64,000 nt of DNA from Neostapfia colusana. Its lineage: Eukaryota > Streptophyta > Magnoliopsida > Poales > Poaceae. Location of the stretch: NCBI GenBank assembly GCA_030760725.1, contig JASWHV010000012.1:33635652-33699651 (forward strand). The letters run 5' to 3'. The number at the start of each line of letters is the position of its first letter. Position 1 is the first letter of the stretch. The position numbers and the translations under genes are program-made. The notes under the pieces are model-generated. The model worked only from the letters and a program-made list of their open reading frames with translations. It searched no databases and was not told the DNA's origin. Below, in pieces: positions 24,210 through 34,400 of the stretch.

Positions 24210-25243
24210 GCAAGTGTCCTTGACCACTTTGATCCTGTGCTAGGATGTGTAGATAGAATTATTTGCATTGTCAAATGAAATATGAAACCCATGCTAGGAA
24301 GTTTCCCTAGAATTGCATTACCTTGTTTCCTTGTAGCTTGGGTTGGGATTTATTTTGTCATGACATTTAGGTCCATGCATATGCTTAGCCATGTTTAGAA
24401 TGGGATGTTTGGGACATGAAATCATCAGTTTATATTACCATACTCTTGAATGAGATATTGTGAGTTATGTAGAGGTAGGGATCAAGGCAAGTTGGATGTT
24501 TTGGTTGTGTGCTGGGTGCACGAGACTTGGGTTTGTGTTTAGTACTTGCCTGGATCCTAAGGACCGGTTCATGGAGCATGTAACCCGGCTTTACAGTGCC
24601 AACCACATGCTGAGATGGGGCAGCTTAGCCAATTAATTAGGTGTATCCCCGGCGTAGTATGGGTGTGTTGGATGGTGCGGGGAATAGGAGTCAGCTGGAC
24701 TGCCATATGAACCGCAAGGCTCAAGAGGGGCCACTGCAGCGGGGTTGGAGCCTCTTGTATGCTGTTAGGGGTGAAACCTCAGTGGGCCCACGCTCGTCGG
24801 GAATCCCTTTGTAAAGGCTTCGTAGTGATCTCTTGGCCACACACCTGGGAAGTGTGAATGTGGTTCGTAGCCACTGGCATAATGGAGGTTCTTTTAGTCC
24901 ACCCGGCAACGGGGGATGAAATCACTACTTGTGGGTACAGTGGTACAAACTCTGCAGAGTCAAAACTGTCTTGACAGCCGTGCTCACGGTTAAGAGCGGC
25001 CTGGACTTATTCATGATTAGAGAATTGATGGTTTTGGAAGTTAAGCGGGGAGCTTAACATTGGAAATGATGATTATGGTTATTGGTTTATGATGATGGGA
25101 TGGGAGATTTGGATCATTTCACCTGTGTAGTAATGTAGGTGCTTAATAAGCTAAGATGATAGGTATTAATTGCGTAGTGCTTTAACCATGAGTTCAACCT
25201 CTCCTTGTTCTAGCCATGCATGATATAATTTTCCCACACTTGC

Positions 25244-25262
25244 TGAGTACCATTGGTACTCA
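25244..25262 (+). other. Conserved hairpin in the A LTR
   Basis: TGAGTACC-ATT-GGTACTCA, an 8-bp stem. Equivalent hairpins: 34511-34529 (A 3' LTR), 51950-51968 and 60894-60912 (C), 18320-18339 (D), 14661-14679 (E), 45954-45969 and 21899-21914 (B, stem TGAGC/GCTCA), 4211-4226 (solo LTR, TGAGC/GCTCA). Always preceded by CTTGC and 250-450 bp before the LTR end. Confidence 0.6.
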
Positions 25263-25606
25263 ACCTTGCATATTTGTTGGTTTATATTGATGCTCAGGTC
25301 AAGATAATGAGGTGGTGTATAATGACCAAGATTTTGGACCCGAGGAAGGTTTTTAGGTTCATGGAGACCCCCGGGCAACACCTGTGATGGAGCCCTAAAG
25401 AATAATATTCCGCTGCTAGTTTATTTACTTGTGATGAAGCATTAGTGTTCATTGAGACATTTGTGATGTAAGACTTATTTATATTCGACACCTGGCTTGT
25501 AATAAATGATGCTTCACTATTTGTCATCACATGTATGAGAAAATGATCCTGGCATACATGTGATATTCACTTGGTTGTTCTTCGGAAAAACCGGGTGTGA
25601 CAGAGG

Positions 25607-25619
25607 TGGTATCAGAGCC
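25607..25619 (+). promoter_or_regulatory. Primer binding site of element A (initiator Met tRNA)
   Basis: TGGTATCAGAGCC, four bases after the LTR end; complementary to the 3' end of initiator methionine tRNA. Confidence 0.92.
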
Positions 25620-25818
25620 AAGGTTGCCCGTAGGAACGTGGACCTAGGTAGAAATGGACGTATTTAAGGGCCCTATTTTCTTAAAAACTATTTTCCAAGG
25701 TGTGGGTGAAAAAGTGTTATCAAAAGAGTCATTTTCTTCATCTTACCCCAACTTTCATTCAAAATAGAATTTTTGTTTGAAATTTTATCTAACCTAATTT
25801 TAAATTCTTTTGTTTTAG

Positions 25819-26598
25819 ATGGTTCGCATGATTCGCACCGCTCGTAAATCCACGGGAGGGAGAGTTCCCGTAGTTGCCCTTGCTGAAAGAGAGGAGAGTC
25901 GTCCAGTGACGTACCTTTCCTACGGATTGGCAGTGGGAGATTTGTTGTGCCGTCTTCGACGTATGCTCGAAGCCGCCGGCAATACGGGCAAGCTCATCAT
26001 CCACTATAACTCCACCAGGACCATCCGTGAGAAGAGGGAAGAATGGAGTTCGGAGATGAGGATTATACACGAGAATCAGCTGCTTAAGATCCACCACTCT
26101 CCAGCTTGTCGAGCAACACAAGTTGACGCGGAGAGAGATGTCACTTGGGAGGCCATCACCTGCCAGAGCCACATCTATCGCCGCCACTTGGACAAAACTG
26201 AATACATGTATGTCCTCCAACGTGAGAGTGGTACCACGGAGTACAAGTACCCACCGGTGCAGCAAGGGACTTCCCATGAGCACATGGACTTGTGCTTGGA
26301 GGATGCTGCTATGCTCAGCACTCGACTGCAGGAGTGTCAACAAGAGCTTCAGGATGTCCGAGATACTCTGAAGGAGACGGAGGCATTGCTGCGGGCTTGC
26401 TTAAAGGCGAGAGAAAGAGGAGATGGGAATGAACTGTGTGTCACCGTAAGTGATCCATGGACCCCTGACTCCCCGGATCGCCGAGCGATCAGGCGTCGTC
26501 GCACTTCTCCACCAGCAGCCTCCCCACCCAAAGCAGAGTCAGAAGGTAGCCGAAATGAGGAGGAAGATCCCGAGGAGCCAGCTCAAGAGGATGAGTAG
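25819..26598 (+). CDS. Upstream ORF of element A: protein with histone H3-like N-terminus, coiled coil and acidic tail
   Basis: 259 codons between PBS and gag, an unusual extra ORF for a Ty3/gypsy element. Residues 2-22 align with the H3 tail without gaps: counting from the residue after Met, R2, T6, A7, R8, K9, S10, T11, G12, G13, P16, L20 and A21 match, including the exact block TARKSTGG; K4 is Ile and K14 is Arg. Val at position 2 should allow removal of the initiator Met, as in H3. Residues about 30-135 look globular and are conserved in C (YGLAVG, LIIHYNSTRTIREKREEWSSEM, EAITCQSHI). Residues about 155-200 form a predicted coiled coil, 225-228 are RRRR, and 240-259 are strongly acidic. 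The ATG directly follows cttttgttttag, a good 3' splice site. I do not know the family or its function; the histone likeness is seen in the sequence, any mimic role is inference. Confidence 0.8.
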   Translation: MVRMIRTARKSTGGRVPVVALAEREESRPVTYLSYGLAVGDLLCRLRRMLEAAGNTGKLIIHYNSTRTIREKREEWSSEMRIIHENQLLKIHHSPACRATQVDAERDVTWEAITCQSHIYRRHLDKTEYMYVLQRESGTTEYKYPPVQQGTSHEHMDLCLEDAAMLSTRLQECQQELQDVRDTLKETEALLRACLKARERGDGNELCVTVSDPWTPDSPDRRAIRRRRTSPPAASPPKAESEGSRNEEEDPEEPAQEDE

Positions 26599-26900
26599 TG
26601 TAGAGTCTTTCCCCTAGCTAGCAAGAGGTCGAGTAGTCGAGTCGTTACGTAGTTAATGGTGTGATAATGCTTGGTGTGTGACGTGAGTTGTGGAAGCCAT
26701 GAGCAAGTGTCCACAGCCTCGTCTTCAGATTGTTTTGCTTTGGTGTGTGAACCCATAGGAAATAATAGTGCATTTATTGGGTGTGAGATATAAAACCCTC
26801 GTAAGATTTTAACAAAACTTCAACACTTCAAAGTACAAACAAGTGAAAGTAGTAAGATGATACTAAATGCTTTCAAGTTAACATTTGTTGATTCTACCAG
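26599..26900 (+). other. Spacer between upstream ORF and gag-pol of element A
   Basis: About 300 bp without a gene. It ends in gttgattctaccag immediately before the gag ATG, again 3' splice-site-like. The corresponding stretch in C is 53027-53363 (ends gatcatgatag). Confidence 0.5.
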
Positions 26901-29900
26901 ATGGCCGGAAGAGGAAAAGGACGTGCTGCCAACCCCGCCAACAACAATGATGAGGCATGCAACTCTCATCTTTCTGGAGGCCAGAACCGGGGTGGTCGCC
27001 GTGAAGAAGTTGATCCTCTCCACCAAATGCTGGAGAATCAAAATCAGCTCATCCAGAACTTGACTCAAGTAGTGGCCAACTTGCATCAAGTTCCACCTCC
27101 ACAAGCTGCACCACGCCAACCAAGGTTGAGTGAGTTTCTAGGAACTCAACCTCCAAAGTTTGCAAGTGCTGCTGAACCTCTGGAGGCAGATGATTGGCTG
27201 AAGACCATTGAAAGTAAGATGAGGATCATACAATGCCAAGGGTATGAGAGGGTGCTGTTTGCCTCTCATCAATTGCAAGGACCTGCTGCTGATTGGTGGA
27301 CCGCCTACGTGGCCGCCCATCATGACCCTGAGAGCATCACATGGGAAGAATTCAAGCGTAGCTTCCGCAACCATTACATCCCAAGAGGTGAACTCAAAAA
27401 CAAGAGGAAGGAGTTTTTGGGACTGCAGCAGGGAAACATGACGGTGAGGGAATACCTCACTAAATTCACTCAACTATCCCGTTATGCTCCACGAGACATA
27501 GAGACAGATGAGCAGAAACAAGATTGTTTCGTGGAAGGACTTACCGCAGAGATGCAGTGTGCAATGTCCTCCAATGAGTATGAAAGCTTTCAAAAGATGG
27601 TGGACAGAGCGTTTGTGGTGGAAAGGAAGCTAAAGGCCCTTGAAAATGAGAATAAGAGGAAGGCTGGGTGGTCACATCAAGCCTCAGGGAGCAACACCCG
27701 CCCACGTATGATGCAGCAACCTACGGGGCAGACGAGCCGTGCTGCGGTACCCTATTCAGCACCAAGAGGGTACAACCCAAACTACAGGCCTCCCGCAGCA
27801 CCAGCACAGCCGCAACGTCAGTTTGTACAGCAGCCTCGCCCCGCATATCCACCTCGACCAGCAGTGCAAGGACCCCCAAACCAACCCCAAGACAACAAGG
27901 GCCAAGCACCTAAGATTGGGGTGCAATGTTTCAGCTGTGGTGAAGTGGGGCACTACGCCCATAAGTGTCCAAAGAAGAAGCCCACGCAGCCACAGCAGCA
28001 GAACGTAATGAGAGGACGGGTGAACCACGTCACTATGGAGGAAGCACAAGAGGCACCCGACGTGGTAGTTGGTAAGTTTCCTGCCAATTTACACCTTGCA
28101 ACTCTGCTGTTTGATTCTGGTGCTACCCATTCGTTCATTGCTCAAGGGTTTGTTAAGAAGCATGACCTAGCAACCACACAAATGAACCATATGATAGCGG
28201 TAAACTCTCCAGGTGGAGAAATAAGGACAAGACAAGTGTGTCCCAAAGTGAACCTAGACATTAATGGGGTAGTATTTACCGCTAACCTCATAGTGATCGA
28301 TTCACAAGGGATAGATATTATTTTGGGTATGGATTGGTTGACCAAACATAAAGGAATCATCCATTGTTCGACCAGAACGGTGGAACTAACTCACCCTAGT
28401 GGCACAAGAGTAAAGTTCATAACGATACACGAGCCTAGGAGGGACATTAAATTAAATCAAGTGGAGGTGAAAGTTGAGGAAATCAGGACTATCAGGGAAT
28501 ATCCAGATGTTTTTCCGGAGGAGTTGCCAGGAATGCCTCCCGACCGTGACGTGGAATTCGCAATCGAGCTAGTACCGGGAACAGCCCCGATATACAAGAG
28601 ACCTTATCGAATGGACTCCAAGCAGCTAGAAGAGCTCAAGGATCATTTGAGAGAATTGACGGAAAAGGGGTATGTTCGCCCTAGTTCCTCACCATGGGGA
28701 GCTCCGGTAATATTTGTGCCTAAGAAAGATGGAACTCAAAGGTTATGCGTGGATTACCGTGCCTTGAATGAGGTGACCATCAAGAACAAGTATCCATTAC
28801 CCCGCATTGAAGACTTGTTTGATCAGTTGAGGGGAGCTTGCGTGTTCTCGAAAATTGATCTCAGGTCGGGATACCACCAACTCAAGATAAGGCAATCTGA
28901 TATTCCCAAGACAGCTTTCGTATCTCGGTACGGACTGTATGAATACACTGTCATGCCTTTCGGGCTAACCAATGCCCCGGCATATTTCATGTACCTCATG
29001 AACAAGGTATTCATGGAATATCTGGACAAATTTGTGGTGGTTTTCATAGATGATATTCTCGTCTTCTCCAAGGATGAAGAAGAACATGAGAAACATCTAA
29101 GGTTGGTGTTACAGAGGCTGAGAGAACACCAACTATATGCCAAGTTGAGCAAGTGTGAGTTTTGGCTAAAGAGAGTTCCCTTTTTAGAACATATAATCTC
29201 GGAGGGAGGAATCTCCGTAGATCCCGCCAAAATCGAAGAAATCCAGAAATGGAAAACCCCTGAAAATGTCGGGGAAGTTCGAAGCTTTTTGGGATTGGCT
29301 GGATACTATCGACGGTTTATTGAGGGATTCTCCAAGATCTCGAGACCTCTCACCAAACTGTTGGAAAAGGGAATCACATTCACCTGGACGCCACAGTGCG
29401 ATACGAGCTTTCAGGAGCTAAAGAAGAGATTGACAACAGCCCCCGTGTTGGTTATGCCAGATATGCAGAAGAATTTCACGGTGTACTGCGATGCCTCTGG
29501 AAACGGGTTGGGATGTGTTCTCATGCAAGAGGGACATGTCGTGGCATATGCATCCCGGCAGCTTCGGAAGCACGAGAAGAACTATCCTACACATGACTTA
29601 GAACTAGCTGCAGTAGTACACGCGTTGAAAATTTGGCGGCACTATTTGATGGGGAAGAGGACAGAGATATATACGGATCATAAGAGTTTGAAGTACATAT
29701 TCACACAGCCAGATCTCAACCTTAGACAAAGGAGATGGTTAGAGCTAATCAATGACTTTGATGTAGGCATCAACTATCATCCCGGGAAAGCAAACGTCGT
29801 GGCCGATGCCTTGAGTCGGAAAGTGCAGGTCAATAAGTTGAGCTTGAAGGATATGCCTGCAGAATTGAAGGACGAGGTTATAAGGCTCAATCTATGTCTA

Positions 29901-31370
29901 GTAAATAGTGGTGAAGCCATCGCCATGGAAGTGGACTCCACACTTGAGCGAGACATACGCGAGGGACAAAAGAATGATGAGAAGATACAAGAGATCAGAC
30001 AGCTCATCAAGGAAAATAAAGCTCCTGGTTTTAGAGAGGATGAACAAGGAATGGTGTGGCACGGGAAAAGGATCTGTGTGCCAGAAGTAAAGGAGATTCG
30101 TAAATTAATTTTGAAGGAGGCTCACGATTCCGACTATTCCATTCATCCTGGGAGTACGAAGATGTATCAGGACCTCAAAAGCAGGTATTGGTGGTATGGC
30201 ATGAAGCGAGATGTCGCGGAACATGTTGCCCTATGTGACACATGTCAGTTGGTGAAAGCAGAACATCAACGACCCGCGGGATTGCTGCAACCACTCAAAG
30301 TGCCTGAATGGAAGTGGGAAGAGATCAGCATGGATTTTGTCGTGGGATTGCCTAGGACCCAGTCCGGGTATGATTCAATATGGGTTATTATTGATAGGCT
30401 AACCAAGGTAGCTCATTTCATTCCGGTGAAGGAAAGCTACAGCGGAACCAAATTGGCAGAATTGTACATGTCAAGGATTGTGTGTTACCATGGAGTGCCA
30501 AAGAAGATAGTGTCGGACCGAGGGACACAGTTCACCTCGAGGTTTTGGCAAAAGTTGCATGAAACCATGGGAACCCATCTGAATTTCAGTTCTGCCTATC
30601 ATCCCCAAACTGACGGACAGACGGAGAGAACCAATCAGATCCTTGAAGATATGTTAAGGGCATGTGCACTCAAAAACAATAGGAGTTGGGACAAGAACCT
30701 ACCGTATGCGGAGTTTTCCTATAACAACAGTTATCAAGCTAGTATGAAGATGTCACCGTTTGAAGCTTTGTATGGAAGGAAATGCAGAACTCCCCTATTT
30801 TGGAACCAAACAGGAGAAAGTAAGGTGTTTGGTCCAGAAGTGCTACAAGAAGCCGAGGCAAAGGTGAGGGAGATTCGCAACAACTTGAGGATAGCACAGA
30901 CACGCCAGAAGAGTTATGCTGATGTACGAAGAAGAGAGCTCGTTTTCAACGTGGGAGACTATGTTTATCTCAAGGTGTCCCCTATCAGAGGACTTCGTCG
31001 GTTCAAGGTGAAAGGGAAGTTGTCACCTCGATACATCGGACCCTTTCAAGTTTTGGAAAGAAAAGGCGAAGTGGCGTACCAACTAGAGTTGCCGGTTCAT
31101 CTGTCGGACGTGCACGATGTGTTCCATGTGTCGCAACTCAAGAAATGTCTGAGGACGCCTGAGGAGGTGTTACCCATGAATGAAGTGGATGTAGCTGAGG
31201 ATTTGTCTTATGCCGAGCAACCATACAAGATTTTGGAGACAATGGAACGCCTCACCAGAAATAAGAGAATCAGGATGTGCAAGGTGCAGTGGAAGCATCA
31301 CTCAGAAGAGGAAGCCACCTGGGAACGGGAAGATGAGCTTAAGGCACAATTTCCGGAATTGTTTTCTTAG
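26901..31370 (+). CDS. gag-pol: Element A Gag-Pol polyprotein (protease, RT, RNase H, integrase, chromodomain)
   Basis: One uninterrupted frame of 1489 codons. Gag: residues 2-7 AGRGKG resemble histone H4/H2A N-termini; capsid-like domain about 75-235 (DWLKTIESKMRI, LFASHQLQGPAADWW, RSFRNHYIPRGE); zinc knuckle CFSCGEVGHYAHKC at about 343-356. Protease DSGATHSF at about 405. Reverse transcriptase about 560-760 with VFIDDI near 716. RNase H about 858-975 (YCDAS, HDLELAAVV, YTDHKSL). Integrase: HHCC finger about 1075-1117, core Asp in SMDFVVG (about 1145), Asp in SDRGTQF (about 1206), Glu in DGQTERTN (about 1243), GPF module about 1373-1390, chromodomain about 1440-1488 (KVQW, EATWE). The chromodomain lacks some cage aromatics, as in plant group II chromodomains. 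All catalytic residues I can check are present. Clade: Tekay/Del. Confidence 0.95.
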   Translation: MAGRGKGRAANPANNNDEACNSHLSGGQNRGGRREEVDPLHQMLENQNQLIQNLTQVVANLHQVPPPQAAPRQPRLSEFLGTQPPKFASAAEPLEADDWLKTIESKMRIIQCQGYERVLFASHQLQGPAADWWTAYVAAHHDPESITWEEFKRSFRNHYIPRGELKNKRKEFLGLQQGNMTVREYLTKFTQLSRYAPRDIETDEQKQDCFVEGLTAEMQCAMSSNEYESFQKMVDRAFVVERKLKALENENKRKAGWSHQASGSNTRPRMMQQPTGQTSRAAVPYSAPRGYNPNYRPPAAPAQPQRQFVQQPRPAYPPRPAVQGPPNQPQDNKGQAPKIGVQCFSCGEVGHYAHKCPKKKPTQPQQQNVMRGRVNHVTMEEAQEAPDVVVGKFPANLHLATLLFDSGATHSFIAQGFVKKHDLATTQMNHMIAVNSPGGEIRTRQVCPKVNLDINGVVFTANLIVIDSQGIDIILGMDWLTKHKGIIHCSTRTVELTHPSGTRVKFITIHEPRRDIKLNQVEVKVEEIRTIREYPDVFPEELPGMPPDRDVEFAIELVPGTAPIYKRPYRMDSKQLEELKDHLRELTEKGYVRPSSSPWGAPVIFVPKKDGTQRLCVDYRALNEVTIKNKYPLPRIEDLFDQLRGACVFSKIDLRSGYHQLKIRQSDIPKTAFVSRYGLYEYTVMPFGLTNAPAYFMYLMNKVFMEYLDKFVVVFIDDILVFSKDEEEHEKHLRLVLQRLREHQLYAKLSKCEFWLKRVPFLEHIISEGGISVDPAKIEEIQKWKTPENVGEVRSFLGLAGYYRRFIEGFSKISRPLTKLLEKGITFTWTPQCDTSFQELKKRLTTAPVLVMPDMQKNFTVYCDASGNGLGCVLMQEGHVVAYASRQLRKHEKNYPTHDLELAAVVHALKIWRHYLMGKRTEIYTDHKSLKYIFTQPDLNLRQRRWLELINDFDVGINYHPGKANVVADALSRKVQVNKLSLKDMPAELKDEVIRLNLCLVNSGEAIAMEVDSTLERDIREGQKNDEKIQEIRQLIKENKAPGFREDEQGMVWHGKRICVPEVKEIRKLILKEAHDSDYSIHPGSTKMYQDLKSRYWWYGMKRDVAEHVALCDTCQLVKAEHQRPAGLLQPLKVPEWKWEEISMDFVVGLPRTQSGYDSIWVIIDRLTKVAHFIPVKESYSGTKLAELYMSRIVCYHGVPKKIVSDRGTQFTSRFWQKLHETMGTHLNFSSAYHPQTDGQTERTNQILEDMLRACALKNNRSWDKNLPYAEFSYNNSYQASMKMSPFEALYGRKCRTPLFWNQTGESKVFGPEVLQEAEAKVREIRNNLRIAQTRQKSYADVRRRELVFNVGDYVYLKVSPIRGLRRFKVKGKLSPRYIGPFQVLERKGEVAYQLELPVHLSDVHDVFHVSQLKKCLRTPEEVLPMNEVDVAEDLSYAEQPYKILETMERLTRNKRIRMCKVQWKHHSEEEATWEREDELKAQFPELFS

Positions 31371-31399
31371 AAACACCAATCTCGAGGACGAGATTTCTT

Positions 31400-31415
31400 T
31401 TAAGGGGGGTAGAGC
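31400..31415 (+). promoter_or_regulatory. Polypurine tract of element A
   Basis: TTAAGGGGGGTAGAGC directly before the 3' LTR; C has the same tract at 57862-57877. Confidence 0.85.
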
Positions 31416-34400
31416 TGTAACACCCCAAATTTTTAGTCAAAACTCAAATTTTGATTTAGAACCATAAACCATGTTCAGAGGGGAATTTAGAAATTTTTGG
31501 ACGTGTTGCATGTTTTGCAGAAATTCAAATTCAAACTGGAATTCAAATTAGACTCAAAACAGAAAAGAAATGGAAAAAGAAAAAGGAAAACCGGAAAAAA
31601 ACTGGCCAGTGGGCCGAAACCCCAGCCGGCCCAGCAAACCCCCGCGCAGCCCGCCCCCGCGCGCGCCGCGCTGCCCCTCGCTGACGGGTGGGACCCGCCT
31701 GTCATCCCTAACCCCGCGACCCCGGACTTCTCCCTCGCGCGCGCGATCGCAACCGATCGGGAAACCGCGTTCCGCAGCCGAATTCTGGACCCTGAGGACT
31801 CTAACTCGATCACAACAGAACCACCGCCCTCCCCCGGCTATAAAAACAACCGATCCGATCAGTTTTTCTCACGCGATCGCCGATTTTCACTCCGGTGAGC
31901 ACCGAGACTTCGCCGGTGAATTCTGGCCGATCTAAGCTCGGAAACTCTGATCTAACTAGTTGATCTTGATCCACCGCCTCCGGGGAACTTTGCAGGTGCA
32001 GAAAACCCGAAGACTTACGGTGCAAATCCAGCTCCGACGAGCTTCGCCGTGGTTTTGCCTCGGACCTCGCCGCCGAGCACTTTCCAGGACCCCCGAGCTC
32101 GAGAAAACCCCCGAGGTGAGATCCCTGACCTCCCCTCTACCGATCTAGGCCATAAGATCACAGTTCTAGGCAGAATTCTCGAGGATCCGAAAGTTTCCGG
32201 CGAGATCGCCGCTTCCCGCCGCCGTGCGCCGCCGGCAGCGCCGCCCGCGCTCGATCAGAGCGACGTGGCCGCTTGTGCGCCGTTTATTTTAAATCGCACG
32301 GTAGACTTTAAAACCCCGCGTACCGGTTCGATGTTATAATCTCAGCCGTCGGTTTAAAATCAGACGGTCCACGTCAGCCCCGCGTTATAAAGACTGGAAT
32401 TCTTACGTGCTACCCCCTGGGGTTCTCTGGAATTGAGAGCTAGCCCCGGAAACTTCAGATCTAGCCCCTGGAACTCCAGAAAATCATGTAAATTCATTTA
32501 AAAATCAGTTTAGCCCCTAGACTTAATAGAAATTAAGAAAAACACCTCTGAAAAGTGTAGCTAGACCCCTGGAAATTATGAAAATAATATTATAGACCCT
32601 GTAATGGGGTGAATTCATTATTTTAGCCCTGTTTAGTATTTAATTTAGAAAATTGAATATGTAACTAGTGTTTAAATATTAAAAAGGGGGACAAACCTAA
32701 TTGTCAAAATTATTAAAAACTTTCTCAGTACTTAGAAAACTTTGGAGTGAGATAAAAATATATTTTTCGGGCTGAAATAAATCTGTTTCATCTATTATTC
32801 ACATTTAATAGTATAGGGACACATTTTTAAGTAAAGAATAGTTAAAGAAAAATAGGGAAAATAATTATGAAATAGTATACATCAGAAGCCAAGGTCAAAA
32901 TATGATCTTAAATTATTTAGGACCAGAACCTAATCTGTTTAGGTAGTGTGTATTACTAATTTAATAATAAAATGCACAATTATGCATAAGAATATAAATC
33001 TGAAAATATAGAAACTAGTAAATGATAAATGGAGTTTCTAAAGTACAAAGAATTCAGTTTAGGGTTGATAGAAATTATGAAGGCACATATGGAGAAGAAA
33101 AATACTTTTCATACATACTTGGTAGTTTAATATATAAGGAATTTATTTAAAACTGAAACACACATATATACATGTATATATATATATATAGTATGTGAGT
33201 ATAAATATGAACACCAAAGTAGGAATCCTACACATGTAAATGAAAGTGTATGCAAGCCCCAAATCAACACACATAGAGTATCCACAACACAAAAAATGGT
33301 AAAGAAACTTTCATAAATGTGAATGTGTGGTTTGTATGAAGTAGAAGTGTGAACTATGTCTTATGATTGTTGTTTTTCTTTTGCTATGTGTGATGGTATG
33401 AAGTAGAACCTGTTCAAGAGCAAGCTATCAGTTTCCAAGATCAGGACTACCCATTTCAGGAGCAGCAAGAAGGAGGCAAGTGTCCTTGACCACTTTGATC
33501 CTGTGCTAGGATGTGTAGATAGAATTATTTGCATTGTCAAATGAAATATGAAACCCATGCTAGGAAGTTTCCCTAGAATTGCATTACCTTGTTTCCTTGT
33601 AGCTTGGGTTGGGATTTATTTTGTCATGACATTTAGGTCCATGCATATGCTTAGCCATGTTTAGAATGGGATGTTTGGGACATGAAATCATCAGTTTATA
33701 TTACCATACTCTTGAATGAGATATTGTGAGTTATGTAGAGGTAGGGATCAAGGCAAGTTGGATGTTTTGGTTGTGTGCTGGGTGCACGAGACTTGGGTTT
33801 GTGTTTAGTACTTGCCTGGATCCTAAGGACCGGTTCATGGAGCATGTAACCCGGCTTTACAGTGCCAACCACATGCTGAGATGGGGCAGCTTAGCCAATT
33901 AATTAGGTGTATCCCCGGCGTAGTATGGGTGTGTTGGATGGTGCGGGGAATAGGAGTCAGCTGGACTGCCATATGAACCGCAAGGCTCAAGAGGGGGCCA
34001 CTGCAGCGGGGTTGGAGCCTCTTGTATGCTGTTAGGGGTGAAACCTCAGTGGGCCCACGCTCGTCGGGAATCCCTTTGTAAAGGCTTCGTAGTGATCTCT
34101 TGGCCACACACCTGGGAAGTGTGAATGTGGTTCGTAGCCACTGGCATAATGGAGGTTCTTTTAGTCCACCCGGCAACGGGGGATGAAATCACTACTTGTG
34201 GGTACAGTGGTACAAACTCTGCAGAGTCAAAACTGTCTTGACAGCCGTGCTCACGGTTAAGAGCGGCCTGGACTTATTCATGATTAGAGAATTGATGGTT
34301 TTGGAAGTTAAGCGGGGAGCTTAACATTGGAAATGATGATTATGGTTATTGGTTTATGATGATGGGATGGGAGATTTGGATCATTTCACCTGTGTAGTAA

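Larger units (their letters stand above)
22152..25602 (+). repeat. Element A 5' LTR
   Basis: TGTAACACCCC...GGGTGTGACA, 3451 bp. The GC-rich region around 22370-23000 holds the promoter (TATA at 22575). A 5' splice-site-like CCGGTGAGC lies at 22629, about 50 bases after the TATA box, and further AG/GT-like borders occur at 22731 and 22855. An AT-rich middle part with (TA)n near 23910 follows. The 3' third carries the exon-like segment (24137-24209) and the hairpin (25244-25262), both shared with other families. Confidence 0.95.

Noticed and set aside
27668..27913. Alternative-frame ORFs inside gag-pol of A
   Set aside because: Shadows of the long coding frame.
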